A DNA stretch of 64,000 nucleotides from JASJAR01 sp039198225 (lineage in GTDB: Bacteria; Pseudomonadota; Alphaproteobacteria; Rhodobacterales; Rhodobacteraceae), in assembly GCA_039198225.1 (NCBI GenBank), contig JBCCTQ010000012.1, positions 37,246 through 101,245 on the forward strand. The letters are read 5' to 3'. The notes beneath the pieces were generated by a model. That model made no database searches and had not been told where the DNA came from. It saw only the letters and a list, made by a program, of their open reading frames with translations. Positions 57,157-64,000 of this stretch are shown in pieces. Numbering within the stretch: position 1 is the stretch's first letter; each line of letters begins with the position of its first letter. The position numbers were made by a program, and so were the translations under genes.

Positions 57157-57173
57157 GCGGGCAATTTGCCCGC
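57157..57173. terminator. Bidirectional hairpin between tetR and acs
   Basis: GCGGGCA, ATT, TGCCCGC is a perfect GC-rich stem in the 117-bp convergent gap, 6 bp beyond the acs stop. There is no T-run on either strand beyond short stretches, so it is terminator-like rather than proven. Confidence 0.5.
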
Positions 57174-57179
57174 CTCCCT

Positions 57180-59135
57180 TTAGCGGTTCATGCGGTTCTC
57201 GATCAGATCGTCCACCACTTCGGGCTCGGCGAGGGTCGACGTGTCGCCCAAAGCGCCGAAATCGTCTTCGGCGATTTTGCGAAGGATCCGCCGCATGATC
57301 TTGCCTGACCGGGTCTTCGGCAGCCCCGGCGCCCATTGGATCAGATCCGGTTTGGCGATGGGGCCAATGTCTTTGCGCACCCAGGCTTCGAGCTCTTTTC
57401 GAAGGTCCTCGGTAGGCTCGACGCCATTCATCAGCGTCACATAGGCATAGATCCCCTGGCCTTTGATCTCATGGGGGTAGCCCACCACCGCCGCTTCGGC
57501 GACGTTTTCGTGGGCGACAAGGGAGGATTCCACTTCCGCCGTGCCCATACGGTGGCCTGAGACGTTGATCACGTCATCCACCCGACCGGTGATCCAGTAA
57601 TAGCCATCCTTGTCGCGCCGACAGCCATCGCCGGAGAAATAGTAGTTCTTGTAATCGGCGAAATAGGTCTTCTCGAACCGCTCATGGTCGCCCCAAACGG
57701 TGCGCATTTGCGCGGGCCAGGAGGCCTTTAGACATAGAACGCCTTCGGCTTCGGTCTCGTCTATCTCAGCGCCCGTTTGGGGGTCGAGGATGACCGGTTG
57801 CACTCCGAAAAACGGGAGCGTTGCCGAGCCCGGTTTGGTGGCAATCGCGCCGGGGAGGGGGGTCAGAAGGTGCCCGCCGGTCTCGGTTTGCCACCATGTA
57901 TCGACGATGGGCGCTTTGCCCTTGCCCACATGGGTATTGTACCAGTTCCAGGCTTCAGGGTTGATCGGCTCACCCACGGTGCCGAGGAGTTTCAGTGACG
58001 ACAGATCGTACTTTGTGACCCAGTCCGGCCCTTTGCCCATGAGCGCGCGGATCGCGGTCGGGGCGGTATAAAATTGCGCCACCTTATGTTTTTCGCAGAC
58101 CGCCCAAAACCGGCCCGCATCGGGGTAGGTTGGGACGCCTTCGAACATGAGCGTTGTCGCACCGTTCGCCAGGGGTCCGTAGACAATGTAGCTATGGCCC
58201 GTGACCCAGCCCACATCGGCCGTGCACCAGAAAATATCGCCGTCATGGTAATCGAAGACGTATTCGTGGGTCATCGACGCATAGACGATGTACCCCCCGG
58301 TCGTGTGGACAACGCCTTTGGGTTTTCCGGTGGAGCCTGAGGTGTAAAGGATGAAGAGCGGGTCTTCAGCGCCCACTTCTTCCGCCGGGCACTCATCGGA
58401 AACATCGGCTGTGACGTCGTGGAGCCAGTGGTCGCGCTTGTCGACCCAGGCCACCTGCTGGCCGGTGCGTTTGACAACCAAGACCGCCGGGTCTTCGGCA
58501 GAATGGACGAGAGCCTGGTTGACGTTGTCTTTGAGGTTGGTCACGCGCCCGCCGCGCGGCGCACCATCGGCAGTGATGACGAGTTTGGCGTTGCAGCCAT
58601 CGACCCGGTTGGCCAAGGCGTCGGGTGAAAAGCCTGCGAACACGATCGAATGGATCGCTCCGATCCGGGCGCAGGCGAGCATGGCATAGGCCGCTTCGGG
58701 GATCATCGGGAGGTAGATGATGACCCGGTCGCCTTTGCCGATGCCGAGCTTTTTCAATCCGTTGGCGAAGCGGCAAACCTCGCGGTGAAGCTCGGCGTAG
58801 GTGATATGTTGGGCCGCTTCGGCTGGATCGTCGGGCTCCCAGATGATCGCGGTTTGGTCGGCGCGGGTCGCGAGATGGCGGTCCACGCAATTGGCGGCGA
58901 CGTTGAGAGTGCCGTCCTCGAACCATTTGATCGAGACATTGCCCGGCGCGTAGGAGACGTTTTCAACCTTGGTGTAGGGCTTGATCCAATCGATGCGCTT
59001 GCCGTGCTCGGCCCAAAACGCGTTCGGGTCGGCGATGGAGGCGGCATACATCTCGTCATAGGTGGCGCGGTCGATCTTGGCGGACTTCGCAAAGTCCTCT
59101 GATGGCGGATAAATATTGTCGCCGTCGTCCAACAT
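57180..59135 (-). CDS. acs: Acetyl-coenzyme A synthetase
   Basis: Acs makes acetyl-CoA from acetate, ATP and CoA in two steps. The 651-residue protein has the AMP-forming loop ILYTSGSTGKPKGVVHTTGG, DTWWQTETGGHLLTPLPG, and the C-terminal lysine region PKTRSGKIMRRILRKIAEDD, whose Lys is the site of regulatory acetylation in known Acs. Length is standard. The ATG at 59135, with GGGAGGG upstream, was chosen over a frame 25 codons longer that reads through palindromic DNA. It stands downstream of a liv-type ABC operon in the same direction. Confidence 0.97.
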   Translation of the reverse strand: MLDDGDNIYPPSEDFAKSAKIDRATYDEMYAASIADPNAFWAEHGKRIDWIKPYTKVENVSYAPGNVSIKWFEDGTLNVAANCVDRHLATRADQTAIIWEPDDPAEAAQHITYAELHREVCRFANGLKKLGIGKGDRVIIYLPMIPEAAYAMLACARIGAIHSIVFAGFSPDALANRVDGCNAKLVITADGAPRGGRVTNLKDNVNQALVHSAEDPAVLVVKRTGQQVAWVDKRDHWLHDVTADVSDECPAEEVGAEDPLFILYTSGSTGKPKGVVHTTGGYIVYASMTHEYVFDYHDGDIFWCTADVGWVTGHSYIVYGPLANGATTLMFEGVPTYPDAGRFWAVCEKHKVAQFYTAPTAIRALMGKGPDWVTKYDLSSLKLLGTVGEPINPEAWNWYNTHVGKGKAPIVDTWWQTETGGHLLTPLPGAIATKPGSATLPFFGVQPVILDPQTGAEIDETEAEGVLCLKASWPAQMRTVWGDHERFEKTYFADYKNYYFSGDGCRRDKDGYYWITGRVDDVINVSGHRMGTAEVESSLVAHENVAEAAVVGYPHEIKGQGIYAYVTLMNGVEPTEDLRKELEAWVRKDIGPIAKPDLIQWAPGLPKTRSGKIMRRILRKIAEDDFGALGDTSTLAEPEVVDDLIENRMNR

Positions 59136-59164
59136 GGCGCGGTCCCTCCCTTTTTGGTGTCCCC

Positions 59165-59219
59165 GCCCCGGACCTGATCCGGGGCCACTGGCGTTGAGGT
59201 CCCGGGTCAAGCCCGGGAC
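59165..59219. repeat. Pair of palindromic hairpins between livF and acs
   Basis: GCCCCGGA/TCCGGGGC (59165-59185) and GTCCCGGG/CCCGGGAC (59199-59219) are two perfect inverted repeats in the 101-bp gap. The similar cores suggest copies of one extragenic palindrome type common in alphaproteobacterial genomes. They may separate expression of the transporter genes from acs. Confidence 0.7.
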
Positions 59220-59236
59220 GGGGCGTCTTAGATGGT

Positions 59237-60013
59237 TTAGATGGCCAGATATTCCGCCCGCAAGTCTTCGTTGTCGAGGACCTCTTGGGCGGTCCCGTCG
59301 TAGACCACGCGGCCGGTATCGAGGATGACGGCGCGGTCGGCGAGTTTCAGCGCCGCGACGGCGTTTTGCTCGACGAGGATCGTGGTGATCCCTTGGTCGC
59401 GGATGACCCCGAGCGTGTGGGCGATCTCTTGGACGATCACTGGGGCGAGGCCTTCGTAGGGTTCATCAAGGAGCAAGACCTTGATGTCGCGCGCCAGCGC
59501 CCGGCCGATGGCGAGCATCTGCTGTTCGCCGCCCGAGAGCGTCACACCGTCCTGCTTTCTCCTTTCGCCGAGGCGGGGGAAAAGCTCGTAGATCCGTTCG
59601 AAAGACCAGCCTTCGGGCGGTGCGATCTGGGCCAGTTTGAGGTTTTCCTCCACCGTGAGCCCTTGGATGATCCGCCGATCTTCCGGCACCAGCGCGATCC
59701 CGTTTTGGGCGGCCTCGTGGGAGGCCATTTTGTGCAAGGGCTTATGGTCGAGCCAGATCTCGCCGTGGCGGAGTTCGGGATTGTCCATCCTGGCGATGGT
59801 GCGCAGCGTCGAGGTTTTGCCCGCCCCGTTCCGGCCCAAAAGTGCGACGATTTCGCCTTCATGGACGTTAAAGCTCACATCCTGGACGATATAGCTCTCG
59901 CCGTAAAAGCTCTCGATATTCCAGACCGAGAGATAGGCGGGCGCGGTCGCTGCGTAATTGGCGTTCCGGTCAATCGGGCGGCCCTGGTGGTCCTTTTGGT
60001 GTTCGTCGAGCAT
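59237..60013 (-). CDS. livF: Branched-chain amino-acid/amide ABC transporter ATPase LivF type
   Basis: One of two ATPases of a HAAT-family importer. The 258-residue protein has Walker A LLGRNGAGKTSTLRTIARM, signature TLSGGEQQMLAIGRALARD, Walker B VLLLDEPYEGLAPVI and the His-switch equivalent ILVEQNAVAALKLADRAVIL. It carries about 22 extra N-terminal residues (EHQKDHQGRPIDRNANY) before the domain. The start at 60013 is 14 bp after livG; the longer frame is antisense-like over livG. Confidence 0.92.
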   Translation of the reverse strand: MLDEHQKDHQGRPIDRNANYAATAPAYLSVWNIESFYGESYIVQDVSFNVHEGEIVALLGRNGAGKTSTLRTIARMDNPELRHGEIWLDHKPLHKMASHEAAQNGIALVPEDRRIIQGLTVEENLKLAQIAPPEGWSFERIYELFPRLGERRKQDGVTLSGGEQQMLAIGRALARDIKVLLLDEPYEGLAPVIVQEIAHTLGVIRDQGITTILVEQNAVAALKLADRAVILDTGRVVYDGTAQEVLDNEDLRAEYLAI

Positions 60014-60027
60014 GGTTGGATCCCCGT

Positions 60028-60789
60028 TCAGGCCGCGGCCGCTTCGCCGAGATAGGCTTCTTTTACCTTCGGATTGCCACGGATGTTCTCCGGCGTGTCT
60101 TCGACCAAGGGCGTGCCTTGGGCGAGAACGGTGATGCGTTCTGCGAGGCTGAAGACCACATGCATGTCGTGCTCGATGATGCACATAGTGATGTCGCGCT
60201 GGTCGCGGATCTCTTTCAGCAATTCGATCGTGTTGTTGGTATCGGCGCGCGCCATCCCCGCGGTGGGCTCGTCGAGCAGCAGTAGCTTCGGCTCCTGGAC
60301 CAAGCACATGGCCATTTCGAGCCGGCGTTTGTCGCCCCGGCTCATGGCTGCGGCGTGCATTTCGCGTTTGTCGATCATGTTCATTTCTTCGAGCGTGTGT
60401 TCGGCCCGGGCAATGAGGTCTTTCTCATTGGGGATGGTCTCAAAGGCATGCATCCGGAAGGCGCCGTCGCGCTTGGCGAAAACCGGGATCAGCATGTTTT
60501 CCATCACCGTGAGATCACCGAAGATTTCGGGCGTCTGGAACACCCGGCTGATCCCCATTTGGTTGATCTCATGGGGTTTGCGGCCGAGGACCGAATTGCC
60601 GTCGAACATGACCGAGCCAGTATCGGGGATGAGCTTGCCGACGAGGCAATTCAGCAGTGTCGACTTCCCAGCGCCGTTGGGGCCGATGATCGCGTGGACC
60701 GAGTTTTCGGCAACGGACAGGTTCACGTCAGAGAGTGCCGCAAGCCCGCCGAAGTTTTTGCCGACGCCTTTGACTTCGAGAATTCCCAT
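60028..60789 (-). CDS. livG: Branched-chain amino-acid/amide ABC transporter ATPase LivG type
   Basis: The second ATPase, 253 residues, has Walker A IIGPNGAGKSTLLNCLVGKL, a signature region AAMSRGDKRRLEMAMCLVQE and Walker B LLLLDEPTAGMARADTNNTI followed by MCIIEHDMHVVFSLAERITV. The signature reads SRGDKRRLE instead of SGGQ-type, as in LivG. It lies between livF and livM. Confidence 0.93.
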   Translation of the reverse strand: MGILEVKGVGKNFGGLAALSDVNLSVAENSVHAIIGPNGAGKSTLLNCLVGKLIPDTGSVMFDGNSVLGRKPHEINQMGISRVFQTPEIFGDLTVMENMLIPVFAKRDGAFRMHAFETIPNEKDLIARAEHTLEEMNMIDKREMHAAAMSRGDKRRLEMAMCLVQEPKLLLLDEPTAGMARADTNNTIELLKEIRDQRDITMCIIEHDMHVVFSLAERITVLAQGTPLVEDTPENIRGNPKVKEAYLGEAAAA

Positions 60790-60801
60790 AGCTCCGCCCT
60801 C

Positions 60802-62004
60802 CTATTCGGCCGGTGTTTTAGCTGCGACCGCGTCCTCGGCGCTGGGCTTTTTCCGCCCGATGCCAAAGAGGCGTCCGATCCGCTGGCCCAACTCGACGAG
60901 CCCGCCGGGGAGGAAGATGACCACGGCCATGAAGATCAGCCCGAGGGTCAGGTGCCAGCCCTTGCCGATGAAAGGGTGGATGATGGTGACCATGAAGTCT
61001 TCGAGCCCACTTGGCAGGAACGCGAACCATTGATGGAGGATCTGGTCGTTAATCTTCGACAGGATGTTCTCCATGTACTTGATGAGCCCCGCACCGAGGA
61101 CCGGCCCGATGAGCGTGCCAACGCCGCCGAGGATCGCCATCAGGACAACTTCACCGGACGCGGTCCAGAACATGCGCTCGGGGCCCACTTGGGTGTCCAT
61201 CGCGACCATGAGCCCGCCGGCGAGCCCGGCATACATGCCCGAGATCACGAACGCAGCAAGCGTGTAGGGCTTCGAATTGAGGCCCGTATAGTTCATCCGC
61301 TGCTGGTTCGATTTGACCGCTCGGAGCATCATCCCGAAGGGCGAGCGGAAGATCCTGATCGAGACGTAAAAGGCCAGGAGCATCACCGCGGCGGCCACGT
61401 AGTAGCCCGCGTTGAAGGTGAAAAGCCAACCGGCCAATTCCATCTCGTGGCTCGAGCGCATGTCGAGGCCGAAGAGGTTGGCCCGCCCGATCTCGCCCGG
61501 GTCAAGGTTCGACAAGAGCGGACGGTCGGTGGATTTGATCTGAAGCCCGGTCTCGCCGCCGGTGATCGGCGTGAGCACCGAATAGGCCAGGGCATAGGAC
61601 ATCTGCGCGAAGGCAAGTGTGAGGATCGAGAAGTAGATCCCCGAGCGGCGAAGCGAGATGTAACCCACGACCAATGAGAACAGCCCGGCCACGATCATGG
61701 CGAGGATGATCGCTGGGATCACGTTGAAGGTGACAAGCTTCATCGTCCAGATCGCGGCGTAGCTCCCCACGCCGAGGAAGGCCGCGTGCCCGAAGGAAAG
61801 GTACCCGGTCAGCCCGAAGAGGATGTTAAACCCGATCGCGAAGATCCCAAAAATGATGAACCGCTGCATGAGATCCGGATAGCCCGCATTGAACTGGGCG
61901 AGATCGGACGTCTCCGGGAAAGGGTTCAGGATGAAGGGCGCCAAGATCACCAAAAGTGTGACGATGGCGAGGACGAGGGTGTCTTTCTTGCCGAGGCCAA
62001 ACAT
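60802..62004 (-). CDS. livM: Branched-chain amino-acid/amide ABC transporter permease LivM type
   Basis: This 400-residue membrane subunit has about eight to ten helices and the conserved LFGLTGYLSFGHAAFLGVGS, plus GGVGTLIGPVLGAGLIKYME near the C-terminus. The soluble tail after the last helix is polar. It pairs with LivH in the pore. It follows livH by 3 bp and precedes livG by 12 bp. The substrate cannot be read from the permease. Confidence 0.93.
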   Translation of the reverse strand: MFGLGKKDTLVLAIVTLLVILAPFILNPFPETSDLAQFNAGYPDLMQRFIIFGIFAIGFNILFGLTGYLSFGHAAFLGVGSYAAIWTMKLVTFNVIPAIILAMIVAGLFSLVVGYISLRRSGIYFSILTLAFAQMSYALAYSVLTPITGGETGLQIKSTDRPLLSNLDPGEIGRANLFGLDMRSSHEMELAGWLFTFNAGYYVAAAVMLLAFYVSIRIFRSPFGMMLRAVKSNQQRMNYTGLNSKPYTLAAFVISGMYAGLAGGLMVAMDTQVGPERMFWTASGEVVLMAILGGVGTLIGPVLGAGLIKYMENILSKINDQILHQWFAFLPSGLEDFMVTIIHPFIGKGWHLTLGLIFMAVVIFLPGGLVELGQRIGRLFGIGRKKPSAEDAVAAKTPAE

Positions 62005-62007
62005 GGC

Positions 62008-63039
62008 TTATTCCTCCATCACGCCGCGGCGGCCCATGAGGCCCCGGGGTCGGGTCAGTAGAATGATGATGGCCACCAAGTAGATGATGATCTGGTTGAT
62101 GCCTGGGATGATGTCGATCACGGTGGCCATGGAGGCAAAGCTCTCAAGGACCCCGAGAAGGAAGCCGGCCAAGACCGCACCTGGGAGAGAGCCCATCCCG
62201 CCCACGACGACCACCACGAAGGAGAGGACCAGGAAGTCCATCCCCATATGATAATTGGGCGCTACAATGGGCGCGTACATCACCCCCGCAAATCCAGCCA
62301 CGCAGGCCGCCAGCGCGAACATGAGCGTGAACCGCTTGTCAATGTTGATGCCCAAAAGCCCGACGGTTTCCCGGTCGGCCATGCCAGCCCGGACGACCAT
62401 GCCGAAGGTGGTGAATTGGAGGAAGGCGAAGACGCCCGCGATGATCGACATGGCGAAGACGAAGTAGATCAGGCGCCAATAGGGGTAGATGATCGTGTTG
62501 GGATCGAACCCGATGAGTGCGCCGAAATCGAACGATCCGGTGAATGTCGGCGGAGCGGCGGTGGGGATCGGGTTGGCCCCGTAGAAAGCTTTGATGATCT
62601 CCTGAAGGACGATGGCAAGCCCGAAGGTGACCAGGATTTGGTCGGCATGGGGTCGCTTGTAGAAGTGCTTGATCAGGCCCCGCTCCATGGCAAAGCCAAC
62701 GAGGATCATGATCGGTATGGAAAACAGGATCGCGAGGGGAACCGACCAATTGATAATCGCCTGGCCCGTCGCCTCGCCGAACCAACCGTAGACGTAGGGC
62801 ACGTCGACTTTCAGAGGGTTGCCGAGGAAGTCGACCCGGCTCTCGTCGACCACCTGATGCGACAAGGACAGGATCCGTTGCAGGGTGACCGCGCAGAACG
62901 CCCCGATCATAAAGAGCGCGCCATGGGCGAAGTTCACAACACCGAGCGTGCCGAAAATCAGCGTGAGGCCAAGGGCGATCAGCGCATAGGCTGAGCCTTT
63001 GTCGAGGCCGTTCAGGATTTGGAGAACTATCGCGTCCAT
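62008..63039 (-). CDS. livH: Branched-chain amino-acid/amide ABC transporter permease LivH type
   Basis: The 343-residue permease starts AIVLQILNGLDKGSAYALIA and includes LTLIFGTLGVVNFAHGALFM and VVGGMGSLPGAVLAGFLLGV, all LivH hallmarks. It has about eight helices, with a longer insertion after the second membrane region (about residues 55-85, DESRVDFLGNPLKVDVPYVY). The gap to the binding-protein gene (132 bp) contains two hairpins. Confidence 0.93.
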   Translation of the reverse strand: MDAIVLQILNGLDKGSAYALIALGLTLIFGTLGVVNFAHGALFMIGAFCAVTLQRILSLSHQVVDESRVDFLGNPLKVDVPYVYGWFGEATGQAIINWSVPLAILFSIPIMILVGFAMERGLIKHFYKRPHADQILVTFGLAIVLQEIIKAFYGANPIPTAAPPTFTGSFDFGALIGFDPNTIIYPYWRLIYFVFAMSIIAGVFAFLQFTTFGMVVRAGMADRETVGLLGINIDKRFTLMFALAACVAGFAGVMYAPIVAPNYHMGMDFLVLSFVVVVVGGMGSLPGAVLAGFLLGVLESFASMATVIDIIPGINQIIIYLVAIIILLTRPRGLMGRRGVMEE

Positions 63040-63070
63040 GTGCCCACCTTTCGGTTCGAAACCTAGGGGC

Positions 63071-63091
63071 AGGGCGGGGTGACCCCGCCCT
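63071..63091. repeat. Hairpin 1 between binding protein and livH
   Basis: AGGGCGGGG, TGA, CCCCGCCCT: perfect 9-bp stem. With the next hairpin it lies in the 132-bp gap downstream of the highly expressed type of gene (periplasmic binding protein), where such stems commonly protect the upstream mRNA and limit read-through to the permeases. Confidence 0.6.
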
Positions 63092-63143
63092 ACGCCGTTA
63101 CATTGCGGCGGGACCTATGGCGCGCGCCGCAAGTGTCGAGGGA

Positions 63144-63162
63144 GGGCGGGGATTCCCCGCCC
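63144..63162. repeat. Hairpin 2 between binding protein and livH
   Basis: GGGCGGGG, ATT, CCCCGCCC: nearly the same stem as the hairpin 53 bp away, starting 9 bp after the binding-protein stop. The likeness of the two stems implies duplication or a shared repeat family. Confidence 0.6.
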
Positions 63163-63171
63163 CACCGTTGC

Positions 63172-64000
63172 TTAAGCGCCCGGGTTGCAGGTGCCCAATT
63201 CGCCGCCAAAGATCGAGGCGTCGTAGGTGACCTGGCTGACCGGGGTGACCTCGACCACTTCGAGAAGGTCGAATTCCGAGGTCGGGTTTTCCTTCCCGCG
63301 CACCACGAGCACGTCCTTGAAGCACTGGTGGTCTTCGGCGCGGTAAAGTGTCGGTCCATTGCCCATGCCGTCGAATTCGAACCCTGCAAGGGCTTCGCCG
63401 ACCGCGCATGGGTTGAACGAGCCCGCCCGGTTGACCGCATCCGCATAAAGAAGCGCTTGGACGTAGCAGGTATGGGCCGCCTGGCTCGGCGGGAAGCCGT
63501 ACTTCTCGCCGAAGGACTTGACGAATGCGGCCGAGGCCGGATCCGGCGCCACTTCGGTGCCGTCGGGCGTGGTGAAGCCTTGGGCCAACGACCAATGCCA
63601 GTTCGTCGAACCAAAGATGCCCTTCACGTTCTCGCCCGCACCACGTGCCATCAGGCGCGAGTAAAGCGGGACGATGATCTCGAAGTTCTTGCCGTTGGCT
63701 TGGGCGTCGCGGAGGCCGAACTGAACGGCGTTGGTGAGCGAGTTCACCATGTTGCCGCCGTAGTGGTTCAGCACCAAAACGTCCGCGCCGGACTGAAGGA
63801 CAGGTGCGATATAGGACGAGAAGTCGGTCTGCGTGAGTGGTGTTTTTACCGCGTTAACGGTTTCCCAGCCGATATCCTCGGTCGAGGTCCGAACGGCCTC
63901 TTCGGTCGTGTAGCCCCAGTTGTAGTCCGCCGTCAGGTGATAGGCCTTCCGGTCATTGCCGTAGGCATTGGCAAGCACGGGAGCAAGGGCTGCGCCGGAC
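63172..64000 (-). CDS. ABC transporter substrate-binding protein, HAAT family (5' part outside window)
   Basis: This is the periplasmic binding protein of the adjacent liv-type importer. Only the C-terminal 275 codons are in the window; the N-terminus and signal peptide lie beyond base 64000. The visible part has YHLTADYNWGYTTEEAVRTS, DVLVLNHYGGNMVNSLTNAV and AHTCYVQALLYADAVNRAGS, as in amide/urea/branched-chain-type receptors. A Cys pair (NPCAVGEALAG, HQCFKDVLVV) and a terminal Cys may form disulfides. The ligand is not determined by sequence. Confidence 0.9.
   Translation of the reverse strand, partial: SGAALAPVLANAYGNDRKAYHLTADYNWGYTTEEAVRTSTEDIGWETVNAVKTPLTQTDFSSYIAPVLQSGADVLVLNHYGGNMVNSLTNAVQFGLRDAQANGKNFEIIVPLYSRLMARGAGENVKGIFGSTNWHWSLAQGFTTPDGTEVAPDPASAAFVKSFGEKYGFPPSQAAHTCYVQALLYADAVNRAGSFNPCAVGEALAGFEFDGMGNGPTLYRAEDHQCFKDVLVVRGKENPTSEFDLLEVVEVTPVSQVTYDASIFGGELGTCNPGA

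Noticed and set aside
60355..61677. A 440-codon plus-strand frame over livG/livM
   Set aside because: Antisense frame to two conserved transporter genes; His/Asp/Glu/Arg-rich with no motif.
1..64000. Insertion sequences, prophage or CRISPR
   Set aside because: No transposase, integrase, phage structural gene or regular repeat-spacer pattern was seen; gene order and composition look chromosomal throughout.

Overview
The window is a high-GC, gene-dense stretch of an alphaproteobacterial chromosome. It is most likely a Rhodobacterales (roseobacter/Rhodobacter-type) species. The grounds are the split flagellar locus with a MotE-type protein and a TTG-started PflI-like gene, a GTTC-N7-GTTC LexA box, a TTAA-N7-TTAA-like CtrA box, the trpGDC-moaC-moeA-lexA string, and a ten-gene operon behind a RutR-type operator. 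This is inference from gene content; no 16S gene is present. I saw no rRNA, convincing tRNA, CRISPR array, transposase or prophage gene.

1-19.3 kb is a flagellar locus built as alternating blocks. fliI (cut by the left edge) points left. flgB-flgC-fliE-fliQ-flgF-flgG-flgA-flgH and a FliL paralog run right. A second block runs left: motE-like and pflI-like genes behind fliL, then motA, an 836-residue periplasmic protein, a lytic transglycosylase, flhA-fliR-flhB and a FliJ-sized gene. fliF-fliH-fliN-fliP run right from a divergent promoter shared with fliL, where a CtrA-like box sits. The export-gate genes fliP, fliQ and fliR-flhB-flhA are in three separate blocks. fliG, fliM, motB, flgI, the hook genes and flagellin are not in the window.

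19.4-42.3 kb is mostly housekeeping: a DUF4329-like lipoprotein, ptsP (nitrogen PTS enzyme I), lexA with its own SOS box, moeA-moaC, trpC-trpD-trpG, a YibQ-type envelope protein, hisH-hisB, a SIS-domain protein, trpE, a PpiD-like chaperone, an aminotransferase, a xanthine phosphoribosyltransferase, two LysE-type exporters, fabI, pdxH, a double cold-shock protein and a DUF192 protein.

42.3-51.4 kb is the most coherent accessory system. A RutR-like TetR gene faces a ten-gene operon: an N-carbamoyl amidohydrolase, a 65-residue membrane protein, a dihydropyrimidinase/hydantoinase, an unusual SDR, a VOC protein, an ABC ATPase, a GNAT acetyltransferase, two ABC permeases and an NMT1/THI5-type binding protein. 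A near-perfect RutR palindrome lies at the start and a textbook intrinsic terminator at the end. The genes suggest uptake and ring opening of a pyrimidine, dihydropyrimidine or hydantoin compound.

51.4-64 kb holds a STAS protein with a DUF1127 protein, a LysR regulator, a Tat-exported metallo-beta-lactamase-fold protein and cspA. Then comes an odd 1.2-kb region without a recognised gene. It has stacked hairpins, DnaA-type boxes, repeats, a 35-residue ORF and a terminator-like hairpin. After it come a SnoaL-like protein divergent from a TetR regulator, acs, and a branched-chain amino-acid/amide type ABC transporter (livF-livG-livM-livH and a binding-protein gene cut by the right edge), with palindromic hairpins between its genes.
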